Origin: Orychophragmus violaceus | Lineage: Eukaryota > Streptophyta > Magnoliopsida > Brassicales > Brassicaceae | Direction of reading: 5' to 3' | Assembly (NCBI GenBank): GCA_030180135.1 | Contig: CM058239.1 | Span: forward strand, 44,775,270 to 44,839,269 | Length of the DNA stretch: 64,000 nucleotides | In this document: positions 23,501-34,006 of the stretch, in pieces | Position numbering within the stretch: the stretch's first letter is position 1 | Layout of the letters: each line of letters opens with the position of its first letter | Notes under the pieces: model-generated | Seen by the model: the letters and a program-made list of their open reading frames with translations, nothing else | What the model was told of the DNA's origin: nothing | The model's database searches: none | Position numbers and translations under genes: made by a program

Positions 23501-24166
23501 AGCAAAAACAAAAAATCGAAAGGCAAAAGCAGATAGGAAATGGAGTGGGGGGAATCAGTATCGCAGTAGACAAGCATTATATAAACGAAGTGGATATTAT
23601 GTTCAGGGAGAGTACATGAACACGGATTGGAATTGTCCTGTTTGAAAGATAGTAGTGTGAAGGTGAAACAGACAGGTTAAGGTTAACGAGGGAAATTCTG
23701 CAAATAAACTGGTGGATAGCCAATGGAGTAGCGGTGACCGATTTTGATGACAGTGGAAGAATCATTTGGAATTAAGGATGTAAAAATATAATAATCTTTT
23801 GAGAGGTTATACAAGGCGACGGGTTGTTTAAACACAATAATATATGAAGAATAAATGCGATTGAGGACATGGGAACTTAAAATAGAATTGGACATTAGGG
23901 AAAACGATTAAGAAAGGGTGGTAGATTAATGGTGGAACTGGTGGATAGCAAACTAGTGTAGACTAATATCGTGGTTAGAGCGAAACAAAGGCAGTAGTTA
24001 TTGTAGCACATAAAGCAGTGTATAATAGATATTACAGCGGAAAACAGTAGTAGTTTTAATAAAAATGTAAGAATTTTACAACCATCCAGGCCAAAGAGAC
24101 TCTTGCAAAGCAACACCACGGAGTCCAACTTGAATGGATAGGTTGTCATCGACATCGACGGGGACA
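20584..24166. other. non-coding field rich in TGGATA/TATCCA hexamers
   Basis: About 3.6 kb with no gene. By hand I count 22 TGGATA or TATCCA words between about 20890 and 24130 (for example near 21243, 21607, 22088, 22152, 22377, 22834, 23417, 23704, 23942), where about two are expected by chance. They occur on both strands with irregular spacing, often as TGGATAG. The same word is frequent at 24950-25360 and 26450-28840 inside this element but not outside it. Confidence 0.75.
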
Positions 24167-24902
24167 TTAGTGACGGGTGTGTGTTGATGAAGGGATCTGA
24201 ACCCACCTGGAGAAAGTGCCGGGAATAATATGGAAGAAAACAGCAGTTTCGATAGCCCAGAAACAAAGATTGCACATACCGTGACCCTTGACATTTTCGT
24301 CTAAAAAACCTAGCCAATATCGATGAACAGCACAAGGGTACGTTGCAATTCTTACAAGGTCGATGGAGGCACGAATGTTGCTGAGATCTGTTGCTATTCC
24401 GAAAGGATTACTTCGCTGATAAAACTGTATGACATACCGCCTAAGCGCCCGGATAGCACTCCGAGACAGAGGAGGGATGTCTGGGTCTGTATCTAAGTTA
24501 GGGAAAATCGCCCGGCGTATGACTTCATAGCAATACAACGCGGGTTTGGTTCCAGCGGCGTAGCTGTGTTTGAGGCGGCGAAAGGAGTCAGCTCTCTCTT
24601 CTTTGTACAAGAAATCGGACAGTGCTTTCATAAAAATTGCGGTTGGGTTACCGGCAGCTAGACATTTGCGTTCCAATTCGAGTATCCCTATCCGTATAGT
24701 AATGAGTTCTGATCAGATCGATCTGCGATAGCGTATCGAAATGATCAGCGTCGCCGCGAAGAGTTTTGCAAACGGCTCTAATCCGGAAGTGTTGACGAAC
24801 ATGATCACTGGAATTTTTTGCCAGTATCGTTCTTCTTATTTCAGGTGGCAGATCGAGAAAATTTAGAGGAGGGATGGGGATTTGGCCATCTGCTATATTC
24901 AT
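24167..24902 (-). pseudogene. F-box-like protein (At2g35280/At1g67623-like), one frameshift
   Basis: The ATG at 24902 opens MNIADGQIPIPPLNFLDLPP, an F-box opening (LDLPPEIRRTILAK, VCKTLRGDADH). Near 24685 the frame shifts; the continuation (ERKCLAAGNPTAIF, KPALYCYEVIRRAIFPNLDT) aligns throughout with the plus-strand gene at 25493. The C-terminus VKGHGMCNLCFWAIETAVFF has the CxxCFW pattern typical of this family of plant F-box proteins with a Sel1-like middle. The two genes point away from each other, about 590 bases apart. The family name is from pattern memory, not from a search. Confidence 0.65.
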
Positions 24903-25492
24903 CTTACAGACGTCTGAGTGATTTGAGACGTGGAGGTTTCCTATTTATAGTGGATAAGGTCGCGACGATTCGCATTCTAAATAACCGCGCGAGATTTGTG
25001 GGTACACTAGGAACTGTTGGGATGGATAGAAGACAAATGCAATATAATCACTGAACACATTTAGATCACATATGGACTGTTGGACGAGAATGATTGAGAG
25101 AGGGCGCATTGGAACGGAAAGATAGTGGATAGAACGTTATAATGTTCAAAATTTCAAGTTAAAAAGTTGGATTAAACAAATGAGTTGGTATCCGCACGGA
25201 AATAATGGATACCTGAATTAGATGTAATCGACTTGTAGAATACAGGGCGAACTAAGGTAGATTACATATAGGACGTTGTAATAGACAATCAACTAGGTGA
25301 TGTGTTTGGGTAGAAGTAAATATACAATTGTATCCATGATGAGTTGTTTGTATGGATATATCTATTAAAAATAATTCCCTAACATAACCGACAGTTTGCG
25401 GGGGGAAACCGAAACGTTACGATGTTTCGCATCTATAAATAGTAGATGTTAACATAACTCCTCGCACAGACTCTCAATACACATAATTCAAA
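24903..25492. promoter_or_regulatory. shared divergent promoter region of the two F-box-like genes
   Basis: A 590-base spacer between two head-to-head paralogues. It has TATTTATAGTGG on the minus-gene side (24941-24952) and TATAAATAGTAG on the plus-gene side (25433-25444), plus six TGGATA/TATCCA words. The two TATA-like segments are roughly symmetric, as expected if the pair arose by inverted duplication. Confidence 0.4.
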
Positions 25493-26326
25493 ATGAGAAG
25501 ACTAACGCCCCGTGTTGCAGAATCAGCCAGGCCTAATCTCCCAGGTCCGAATCGTGTAGATCGTCAGGCTAATCTGAGAAGGTCAATCCCTACAAGGAAT
25601 TCTAGTAATAACCTCCGACATACGGTGAGTTACGTGGATACTCTTGTTCAGATTAATCTTATTCAACCTCCCTCTTCAGATGACAACCGCGAATGCATCG
25701 CGTTATTGTTCAATGCCTGTTTGGCTGCCAACAATATAATTGATGTGTTTCTGAAAGCAATTTCAGATTTCATGTACACAAAATACAGATATGGGGGTCC
25801 AGAAGCATTCCAACAGATCAAACGATGCACAGTCGCTGGATGCAGACTTGCTATCTATTGCTACGAAGTCATCCGTCGATCTATATATCCTGCTTTGGAC
25901 ACAGGTTCAACAATTCCTTTCCTTTCTCATGCTGCTACTATACGTTCTCTGAGAAGGCATGTCAGGCAGTTTGAGCGTGGTACCTGGCCTATCGCATGTA
26001 TGTCCCTCGATATGTCGGTGCTCAAGGATGTGGTTGACGATGACAGAATTCAGAGATGTCGTTGCTCTGTATATCGCAATTCGATAGATATCATGCACGA
26101 AGATGTTAAAGGTCACGCTATGTGCAACGAATGTTTCTGGACCATTGAGACGTTGTGTTTTTTCCAAATAATTCCCCAGACATTCCTGGAGTGGCCTGAG
26201 GTCTTCGAAACCCCAGTAAACGCCGGATGGATAGATAACGGCGGGAGTTGGCACGAAGCGGCAATGCAAAATAGATCCGGTTTGGTTGACGGCAGGGTCC
26301 AAAACGACGGTGTTTTGGATGGTTAA
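25493..26326 (+). CDS. F-box-like protein (At2g35280/At1g67623-like), 277 aa, open frame
   Basis: A true ATG (MRRLTPRVAESARPN) starts a 277-residue open frame; a TATAAATA stretch about 60 bases upstream could be a TATA box. The middle (CIALLFNACLAANNIIDVFL, LAIYCYEVIRRSIYPALDTG) and the end (VKGHAMCNECFWTIETLCFF) match the minus-strand paralogue closely. The N-terminal F-box itself is degenerate here (the LPxE core is missing), so it may no longer bind Skp1. It sits inside the VANDAL-like element in TGGATA-rich surroundings, as captured or ancestral cargo. No intron is needed. Confidence 0.65.
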   Translation: MRRLTPRVAESARPNLPGPNRVDRQANLRRSIPTRNSSNNLRHTVSYVDTLVQINLIQPPSSDDNRECIALLFNACLAANNIIDVFLKAISDFMYTKYRYGGPEAFQQIKRCTVAGCRLAIYCYEVIRRSIYPALDTGSTIPFLSHAATIRSLRRHVRQFERGTWPIACMSLDMSVLKDVVDDDRIQRCRCSVYRNSIDIMHEDVKGHAMCNECFWTIETLCFFQIIPQTFLEWPEVFETPVNAGWIDNGGSWHEAAMQNRSGLVDGRVQNDGVLDG

Positions 26327-27364
26327 TTAAGACTACATATTTAATTATATTGTTCCTAAATTTGTTTAATTATTGAAATACTGGAAGGTCTAACAAATGG
26401 CGCAAGTACATACATTTTTAGTTTGTTTTTCCTTTTGTCTAGCACACTCATTCTGTATCCTGGTATCCATAAATATATATTTTGGCATATCCACTTACTA
26501 ATAGTCTTACTTTTTTGCGAAATGGCAAACATATAAATCAAATTATGTAAGTGTTTCGAAACCTGCTTATTCACAAATTATTATCCTTATCTAAATCTGT
26601 CAATTGCCACACTATCCAACAATTAATTAATCATGTTAGCACGCATCCACCAAAATAAGACAATTTATGAATTTAAAAATTTTGATTGTTTTATCAGGAC
26701 CAATCGTTGACCATGCTTGCTATCTATAAAACTTCCATTATTTAATGGATTCGAAAGTACATATCCATCCCAACATTTTTTTAATGGAACCGATAGTAAA
26801 TATAGTACGTTATAATATAACAACAGGATATGTAATGTTCTCGGATAGTAGTATAAAACTATAGAAATGTGGGATGATGGATCGGAAAGCATAAACGGCG
26901 TTGTTTGCATTGATAGATGGGAATATTATCAACAAGAACATTTTCTGTTTAAAATGGAAGCGTATTAAATTCTAAAAACGAAGGAGCGAACTAAAGGGTT
27001 TCTAGGGATTTTATGTCGCAGCAATTAGTACAGCTCAAAAGACACCATTCCATGAATAATAGCTCGTATTGGATAGCAAAAATATAGTATGATGGATAGG
27101 GAAAATCGAAAGTAAGACAAGATGAATAAATTTTTAAATAGTCGCCAATCCCATATTAGACCAACTGCATATACATACTAGGTATCAGATAGGCCATTCT
27201 TCAACCATAAAGTGAATGTCTTTAACTGGCCAAATATCCAAGCGGCCGCACAAATAGAAACGGCGACGATCAGAAAATAGAGATCATGTTCATCTTCTCT
27301 TTTATATGTCTCTTTCCACAAGAAGTTTTGTCATTTCTTGCAACCTCGACGAAAATTTTTCTTG
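26327..27364. other. non-coding, TGGATA/TATCCA-containing interval
   Basis: No gene seen. Motif words occur at about 26460, 26487, 26612, 26761, 27068, 27093 and 27232. It continues the non-coding character of 20.6-24.1 kb on the other side of the F-box pair. Confidence 0.5.
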
Positions 27365-27777
27365 TCATCTTGATTGTAAGTCGTCTCCAACCGAGTTCGA
27401 CCAATTCTTGAGAACTTTGATGTCCTCCTGAATCTTCTTTACATCCTTAGAAACCCTATCAACTTCTTTCATAATAGCGTCGTCAATCCATTCGCGTACG
27501 TGACCTTCGTTTGGGCGCTGCGTGTAAGAAAGGTAATTTTAAAAAGAAACCACGCGTATATATGAACTGTACAACAAAGAAGAAGATTATGTTTTAATCT
27601 AACCCGGCTAGCTTCCGGACATTTAAACCACCTCCGGTGAAGATTGGGACGAGTTGTACCATACCCTACTTCAATGCGTTCACCACACCAACACATGGTT
27701 GGGGCTGCGACGCCTATCTCCCTGCGAGGTAAAGGCTGGTCAGAACTGGGAGAAGTGGAATTAGACGTGAAGCTCAT
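27365..27777 (-). CDS. zf-GRF zinc-finger protein, intact two-exon gene (108 aa)
   Basis: Exon 1 is 27777-27604 (ATG at 27777), with the donor CGG|GTTAGA; exon 2 is 27517-27365, after the acceptor TTACACGCAG. The 86-base intron is phase 0 and the joined frame has no stop for 108 residues. The GRF-type finger is MCWCGERIEVGYGTTRPNLH then RRWFKCPE (residues about 28-55), followed by EWIDDAIMKEVDRV, where GRF proteins usually have F.W.D. The C-terminus is a short coiled-coil-like stretch (VSKDVKKIQEDIKVLKN). Small GRF proteins are common in Arabidopsis and often lie in transposons. This copy is undamaged. GRF fingers bind single-stranded nucleic acid in other proteins; the role here is unknown. 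Confidence 0.72.
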
Positions 27778-28449
27778 GATAAACAAGTTTCAGCCTAACT
27801 TTGACACCCTTACTTATTAAGGGTAGAATAGATAACAAACCCGAGCGATAAAAAAGGAGGTGACTGGATGGATAGTATATGTGTATTTGAGTCCGTACCG
27901 CTGGACATCAACTCGATAATGATAATTAATTCTTAGGTATGGGTAGGAAGTAGCTTTGGGACAACCAATATAAAACAAAAATAGACGTCAACCTTGGGGG
28001 AAGTCCAATATACGCTACAAAGTTGTATCAACTGACATGATGGGACACGAGATGTTGAGAAGACAGTTTAAGAGCGAAGACATTATCTGAGGCAGCTGAT
28101 GGAGTTAGTATTTTTATATTATTTACGGTACAGTTTTGGTCGACATCTAATCAATGACCTTAGATAATGGGTTCATACATTTTAAAAAAATATAGGAGAG
28201 TAGGAAGCTCATAAAAGATTGTAACGTTTAATGCCTCTGCAACATTGCTAGTGATAAGATTGTGACGTTCACCTTTGAAATATGCCCTAGTCCAGTGTCA
28301 ACACCTATATTGTCAAGGTACTTAGCACAAAGCTATATTGCTGTTACGGATACGATTGTATACATCACGGTATCCACCAATCCTATTAGCAGTGCTGGCT
28401 GTTTTAGCCCATTGCGCAAGTCCAGCAGATTTAAACCTGCCTTTCACAT
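27778..28449. other. non-coding interval in the VANDAL-like element
   Basis: I see no gene on either strand. TGGATA words occur at about 27867 and 28371. Confidence 0.4.
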
Positions 28450-28740
28450 TCATGTGAACATGCCCAAGACATGCTGCATGATGGGCGCGAGGGAAGACAT
28501 GCTTCGAGGATTGTTAGCATAAGTATTCCTTATAGATAGCACATATGCGATATTGTCATAAAATTCTTGTTTGACGGATGGCTTACCAAATGTGTCTATC
28601 AAACCCGGAACGCTGGGTTTGAAACGAGGTGAGTTTCCATGAAAAATAGCATTTAGCGCTTCAACAGTGTCATCGTCAAGCACCACAGTGGATTCTACAC
28701 TTGGTGAGACCTTAGCAATCTTTTTTTCAGTGGAAACAGA
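28450..28740 (-). pseudogene. second (3') copy of a tandemly duplicated unknown ORF segment
   Basis: On the minus strand it encodes a block almost identical to that of the adjacent unit at 28751-29080: KKIAKVS, LDDDTVEALNAIFHGNSPR, KPSVPGLIDTFGK, KQEFYDNIAYVLSIRNTY, SMSSLAPIMQHVLGMF. It has its own stop. The upstream unit ends in a stop before it, so this unit could not be read from the same start without splicing. Confidence 0.6.
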
Positions 28741-28750
28741 AGATTCACAT

Positions 28751-29287
28751 TCATCTGAACATGCCCAAGACATGCTCCATGATGGGCGCGAGGGAAGACA
28801 TGCTTCGGGGACTGTTAGAATAAGTATTCCTTATGGATAGCACATCTGCGATATTGTCATAAAATTCTTGTTTGACGAATGGCTTACCAAATGTGTCTAT
28901 CAAACCCGGAACGCTGGGCTTGGAACGAGGTGAGTTTCCATGAAAAATAGCATCTAGCGCTTCGACAGTGTCATCGTCAAGCATCACAGGAGAATCTTTA
29001 CTGCCGCAGGAAGTCATATTAACAAATAGTCTTTTAGGAGTCAGAAAGCTGTTACGCCGTGAGATCTTAGCAATCTTTTTTTCAGCGGAAACAGAATATT
29101 CTTTTCGAACAACCTTTTTCCCCTTCGGATAGGAGAAGCGACATTGAGCGGTTGGAGAGTAACATGTCGAGAAAACAACATAGGCCGAAATCAGTGGTAA
29201 CCATAATCGGCGGCGAGGTCCCTTCGTAGAAAAGGAGTCTGTAAGAACCGGCGAGTAGCCAAAGGTTGGCTTCGCAGCCGTTTCCAA
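28751..29287 (-). CDS. unknown protein, first copy of the tandem segment
   Basis: An open frame of about 178 codons without an obvious ATG at its upstream edge (the frame can be extended a little past 29287), so the true start may be in another exon. It contains YPKGKKVVRKEYSVSAEKKI, then LDDDTVEALDAIFHGNSPRS and IRNTYSNSPRSMSSLAPIME. I do not recognise the family. It lies just inside the right end of the VANDAL-like element and is transcribed away from that end, where VANDAL elements often place a gene. The tandem copy at 28450-28740 supports a recent local duplication of about 300 bases. Confidence 0.4.
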   Translation of the reverse strand: METAAKPTFGYSPVLTDSFSTKGPRRRLWLPLISAYVVFSTCYSPTAQCRFSYPKGKKVVRKEYSVSAEKKIAKISRRNSFLTPKRLFVNMTSCGSKDSPVMLDDDTVEALDAIFHGNSPRSKPSVPGLIDTFGKPFVKQEFYDNIADVLSIRNTYSNSPRSMSSLAPIMEHVLGMFR

Positions 29288-29587
29288 CCCAAACTCACAA
29301 AGTGTTTTTGAATGGGATGTAAAAAAAAGTGAAAAGCTTGAACGTTTAATGAAGATACAAAAACTAATTAATGATCATACTTACCCTCATAAGTCTAACT
29401 ACAAGGAAAGGTAACTAGGTTACTAACTATAAGACATATTAGTTGATTAGTTTGATAAGGGTAGTATAGTCTTTTAGTCAGTAAAAATGTTAGTAAAAGA
29501 TACAAAAAAACAACTAAATTTGGAAAGATACAAGAATGTCATATCTTTCAAAAAAAATACATTCGGTGCAATAAATTCATGTTTTTA

Positions 29588-29961
29588 GTTATACCTTTTC
29601 GAGCAAGTAGATACGGTGGATAATAATATATAAATGATACTAATATATATGCATAAACCATGACAAAGCTGAAGAAAACTTTTAACGCGCCAGCTTCCAA
29701 ATTTTTAGCTCTAGCTATACGATGTTAGTGCTCTAACGTAGAGCTCTGAAAACCCCCCAAATTTTAGCAGGTTTATTAGAACCCTAAGTTGAACAAGCTA
29801 CGTCCTGGACAAAATAGGAATGTAATACAATTTATTTGTCATACACTTGGTTTTCTTGAAGTTTCTTGTATGTATTGTGCCAAGAAAACGGCAACAAGTG
29901 ATGGAGCGTAGCGAAGCATGGCGTAATATAAGAGAGATAATTCGCTGAGATAGCTCACTAC
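29588..29961. other. host stretch between VANDAL-like and LTR elements
   Basis: AT-rich DNA without a recognisable gene. Confidence 0.4.
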
Positions 29962-30646
29962 TGATGCATGAAATCCAACAAGTTAATCGAACATAGACAA
30001 TAGTCAATGTAAGATAGAGGTTCGGAGAATTTCATGGAATTTGTGTTAAGTGATGATATGACAATTTGGTGTGTTCTCTGTTTTGTGGCTGCACCTTGAG
30101 AAAGGCTGCCTACGTACTCTTAGAAGAGAGATCAAGCCATTCGTAGTTCATATAACGATATCAAATTTAGTGAGCTCGTTAGGCGAGCTCGGGTAAACTT
30201 TTTAGGCGAGCTCGAGTGAGCTTGTCGCCGTGCTCGGGGGCGAGCTCGGGTGAGCTTGTTTGGCGAGCTCGGGTGAGCTTGTCAGACGAGCTCGGGTGAG
30301 CTTGTCGTTGTGCTCGACGGAGAGGTGAGTGTGTCGTCGTGCTCGGGGACGAGCTCGGGTGAGCTTTTTAGGCGAGCTCGGGTGAACTAGTCAGGCGAGC
30401 TCGGGTAAGCTTGTCGTCGTGCTCGGGGTCGTCTTTCTGCATGTTCTCCCAAATGTCTGTTTATGCTCTCTTCTCTCTAGAAAGCCTTCTCTCTCTTCCC
30501 AAAAAATTGTCCCTTTGTAATGAATGACTATTTACTATTTATAGCCACAATGTTTGAACCTATTTGGGCTGGGCTTTCATTAATATTTATGGGCCAATCT
30601 TTATTTGTGTTGGGTTATTAAAGGGGTGCTAATCCTTGGTATAACA
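29962..30646 (-). repeat. 3' LTR of the non-autonomous element
   Basis: Direct repeat of 34007-34678. It contains an internal array of GAGCTCGGGTGAGCTTGT-type units (about 30180-30430), each about 30-60 bases, making it GC-rich in AT-rich surroundings. Confidence 0.9.
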
Positions 30647-30779
30647 GTTGTCCCCCCCCCCCCCCTCAGTTCGTCGGAAGAGAAGCGACAGACGAATTTA
30701 AGAAGAAAAGAGGTTAGCTCGGCGTAAATCAAGATTGGCCTGAATGCATGCTCGGAATCCCTGTGAAGGAATGTTGGAC

Positions 30780-31270
30780 ACGAGTGCGTGCTCAGCGTAC
30801 CTGTTGGATGTCGGAAGAGAAGCGTGCTCGGATGAACGTGATCGGGTGAGCGTGCTCGTCGTAGACAGTTGGACGCGAGTGCGTGCTCGGGTGAGCGTGC
30901 TCGTCGTAGACTGTTGGACGCGAGTGCGTGCTCGTCGTAGACTGTTGGACGCGAGTGCGTGCTCGGGTGAGATTGCTCGTCATAGATTGTGTGGGCGCTC
31001 GTCGTAGACTGTTGGACGCGAGTGCGTGCTCGGGTGAACATGTTCGGGGTGAGCGTGCTCGTCGTAGACTGTTGGACGCGAGTGCGTGCTCGGGTGAGCG
31101 TGCTCGTCGTGGACTGTTGGACGCGAGTGCGTGCTCGGGTGAGCGTGCTCGTCGTAGACTGTTGGACGCGAGTGCGTGCTCGTCGTAGACTGTGTGGGCG
31201 CTCGTCGTAGACTGTTGGACGCGAGTGTGAGCTCGGCGTACCTGTTGGACGCGAGTGTGTGCTCGGGCTA
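30780..31270. repeat. 45-bp tandem repeat array (GTGCTCGTCGTAGACTGTTG type)
   Basis: About nine or ten units or half-units of roughly 45 bases, built of GTGCTCGTCGTAGACTGTTG, then GACGCGAGTGCGTGCTCGGG. The unit length is a multiple of three and free of stops, so several frames stay open across it; these are not genes. Confidence 0.85.
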
Positions 31271-31435
31271 CCTTGTAAATGACTCTTGAGCGTGTGTGCG
31301 TGCTCGTTGTATATGATTGTTGAGCGCGATTGCGTGCTCGTCTTATAGTTTGAGTTAGGTGCGAGTGGTATGCTCGGCTTAAAGATTGAGTTAGGTGCGA
31401 GTGTTATGCTCGGCTTAAAGATTGAGTTAGGTGCG

Positions 31436-31860
31436 AGTAAGTGCTCGGCTTATCCTTAAGGTTGATCGGGACAGTTGTGCGAAACTGGGTTCGGCTTATT
31501 TTTTCTGCCAATCAGTCTTGTGCGGGACTAGCCCCGGCTTGTTTTAATGGGTACGAAACGGTGTTCGGTTGGCCCATGATTCAGGTGCGAATAAGTGCTC
31601 GACTTATCCTTAAGGTTGATCGGGACAGTTGTGCGAAACTGGGTTCGGCTTATTTTTTCTGCCAATCAGCCTTGTGTGGGACTGGCCCCGGCTTGTTTTA
31701 ATGGGTACGAAACTGTGTTCGGTTGGCCCATGATTCAGGTGCGAGTAAGTGCTCGGCTTATCCTTAAAGTCTGGTTGGGACAGTTATGCGAAAACTAGGT
31801 TCGGCTTATTTTTCTGTCAATCAGCCTTGTGCGGGAACTGGGCCCGGCTTACGTGTTCGG
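31436..31860. repeat. about 150-bp tandem repeat, nearly three copies
   Basis: Units begin GTGCTCGGCTTATCCTTAA (31441), GTGCTCGACTTATCCTTAA (31596) and GTGCTCGGCTTATCCTTAA (31748). The first two are nearly identical over about 155 bases and the third is truncated. Confidence 0.85.
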
Positions 31861-31869
31861 GACACGTTT

Positions 31870-34006
31870 GTTGATCGAACATTTGGTCAGAATGTTGATG
31901 CGAAGAAGATGAAATATATTGTGATGAGCAGGGAAATAGCTCGGTAGACTGCAAAATTAATAAATTAAAATAGAATGAAAGCAAGAACTTACTTCGAAGA
32001 TTATTTGACTATAAGTGAGCTCGGTACGACCAGCTGGAAAATTGATACGATCACATTTCACTCTCCCCTTTTTATCTTTGCCTTGGGCTTGTGGTTAGCC
32101 TTGGCCCATATACCGAATGAATTTAATTTTTGGGGCAAGGGAATTTGACTCGGGCATAACTCCATCATTTATTTTTTCTTTTTCTGTTCGTTGTTGACGA
32201 CCAAATAGCAAAATAACTCTGATCAGATTTTTGGTCTTGGTCGGTTCCTTGGTTAGCTTCCTATAGACGACCATCCTCTACTCAGTCTTGGGCGGATTGC
32301 ATCTAGAACAGGTTTATCTGACGACCTCGTGTCAATCTTGGGTTGTCGACCTTGATGACGAGCTGACGACGATTTAGACAAGTTGACGAAGAGGAGTTGA
32401 TGGTGACGTGCTAACGGAGACGATCTCGTGACAAGGATGATCTCGTGACGGAGACGAGCCCGTGACAAGGACGATCTCCTGATGACGACGAGCTAGTTTG
32501 CTTGCACATCCCCATGCGAGCTCGGCATGACACATCGACGCAAGAGCTTGTGCCTCGGATGATCGGTACTTTGATCTGAGGTGATGGCGAGCTTGAGAAC
32601 TTGACGTTGGCGTAGCAGTGTTCGTCGCTCGTCATTGAGAGCATGGGGTTGTAGGCGAGCTTTTGCGACTTGATGACGACGAGTAAACAAAAGCTATGTT
32701 CACTAGATCGTCATAGCTGGAGGTCGGCGTGACATTAAGATGAAGAGAGAATTGATTCCATTTTCTTTGATTTGAAGAGTTTGAGTGTTGGTCGGCAGCA
32801 AGTTTGTTGAGTTTATACGTACTTTTATCTTCTTTAATCCAATTCCTTTTCGGGCCGAGGAGAAATTGATTTGAGCCCAAGACTATTTTTCTTTTGTTGT
32901 ATGTTGTTGCGGTTGACATCACGTCTCCTTTAATATGAATGTGGCTAATTTTGCATCTGGTTTTTGTCGGGTCTATACTGAATTGCCTAACGACAAAAAT
33001 GTTACTGCAAATTGAAGGATGATTTGATAACTAGTGAGCTCGGTATTGGTATGACGAGCTGGAAGATTGACGAGCAGACAGGCGAGCTGATGACGTCGAT
33101 CGGATCATGGCGAGCTGATTACATGAGGACGATCAGACACGACGATCTAACGAAGATGAGTCGGAGATGACGAGACGAGTTTGATGAAAACGAGCTCGTC
33201 CTTTTGGACGTGGAGAAGAAGAAATGTGAGCTCGGTTTCCTCCCGAGCTGGTGTTGGATGGGTTTGCGAGAAATGGAAGCTCGTTCTTGACGTCCTCAAA
33301 TATATTTAAGAGCTGATGAGATGACTCTCGAGAGAAGGATCCATTGCCGACCTGAGCTTGCTAAACCGTTCTTAATTGCAAAACGAAGCGTTTAACTAAC
33401 TCATTGTTTGAGAACTGACGAAATTGGCGTGAAGATACGAGCTGTCATTTCTGATGACGACGACGAGCAAACATAGCGAACAAGAGCTTGTCAGTTTATC
33501 GAACTGCTTGGTCCAGTGCTTTATTGCTTGGGTAGATTTTGTCGTGAAGATACGAGGAAGGGACGAGCTGCCATTGACGGAGAGGAAGTGGGGAAGAAAA
33601 GTATGAACGACTAAATGGTTGAGCTGACGAGCTGACGACGAGCTGACAACGATGGAGAGGAAGAGATCATAAGCTTGAGCAGATTCTAGATTATGCTCGA
33701 TGAGACGATAACTCGTTGAATACTTGGACTTGGTGGATGATCGGTGACGAGCTCAGTTCTCCGACCAAAAAGAAGCTAGGGAGATCGGTCAAAGAAGATC
33801 ATAAGTGCCCGAGATGCTTTTTTGAAACGTTGGTCAAATATGAGGAGGAAGGCAAGAGGTTGATTCCATTTTTTGAACGACGAGCTTACACCGTAACAGA
33901 ATGATTATGAAGCTTGTTTCCCAAGTAATAGCTCGTTTAGTGAGCTCGTTCTTCTTTTTTTTTTTTTTTTGAGAATTCTCTTTCCCCTCCTTCTAGCGCC
34001 AATTGT
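31870..34006 (-). other. internal non-coding region of the non-autonomous LTR element
   Basis: About 2.1 kb with no gag, protease, integrase or RT motifs in any frame. It is rich in GACGAGCTGACGACGAG-like words (32340-33660). Short frames here are by-products of that composition. Confidence 0.6.

Larger units (their letters stand above)
19289..29578. mobile_element. Mutator-like (VANDAL-like) element, about 10.3 kb, no transposase
   Basis: Both sides carry the same 9-bp word ATGTTTTTA (19280-19288 and 29579-29587). The ends are imperfect inverted repeats: inward from the left, a segment starting TATCTTTTGAATTTCAGTTG and ending TTGTATCTTTT (about 19340-19375) aligns at roughly 28 of 36 positions with TATCTTTCCAAATTTAGTTG..TTGTATCTTTT from the right, followed on both sides by AAAAGACTA and a TGCC/ACCC word. 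A 9-bp duplication fits the Mutator superfamily; weak termini plus a DUF1985 gene fit Arabidopsis VANDAL elements. No MURA-type transposase frame is seen, so it is non-autonomous or decayed. Confidence 0.72.

Noticed and set aside
20584..24166. Satellite or CRISPR-like array based on TGGATA
   Set aside because: Spacing is irregular, both orientations occur, and the sequence between motifs is not repeated.
30744..31210. Several overlapping open frames with repeated VLVVDCWTRVRAR-type peptides
   Set aside because: They come from a 45-bp tandem repeat without stops; all frames stay open across the array, and the peptide repeats follow the DNA unit.
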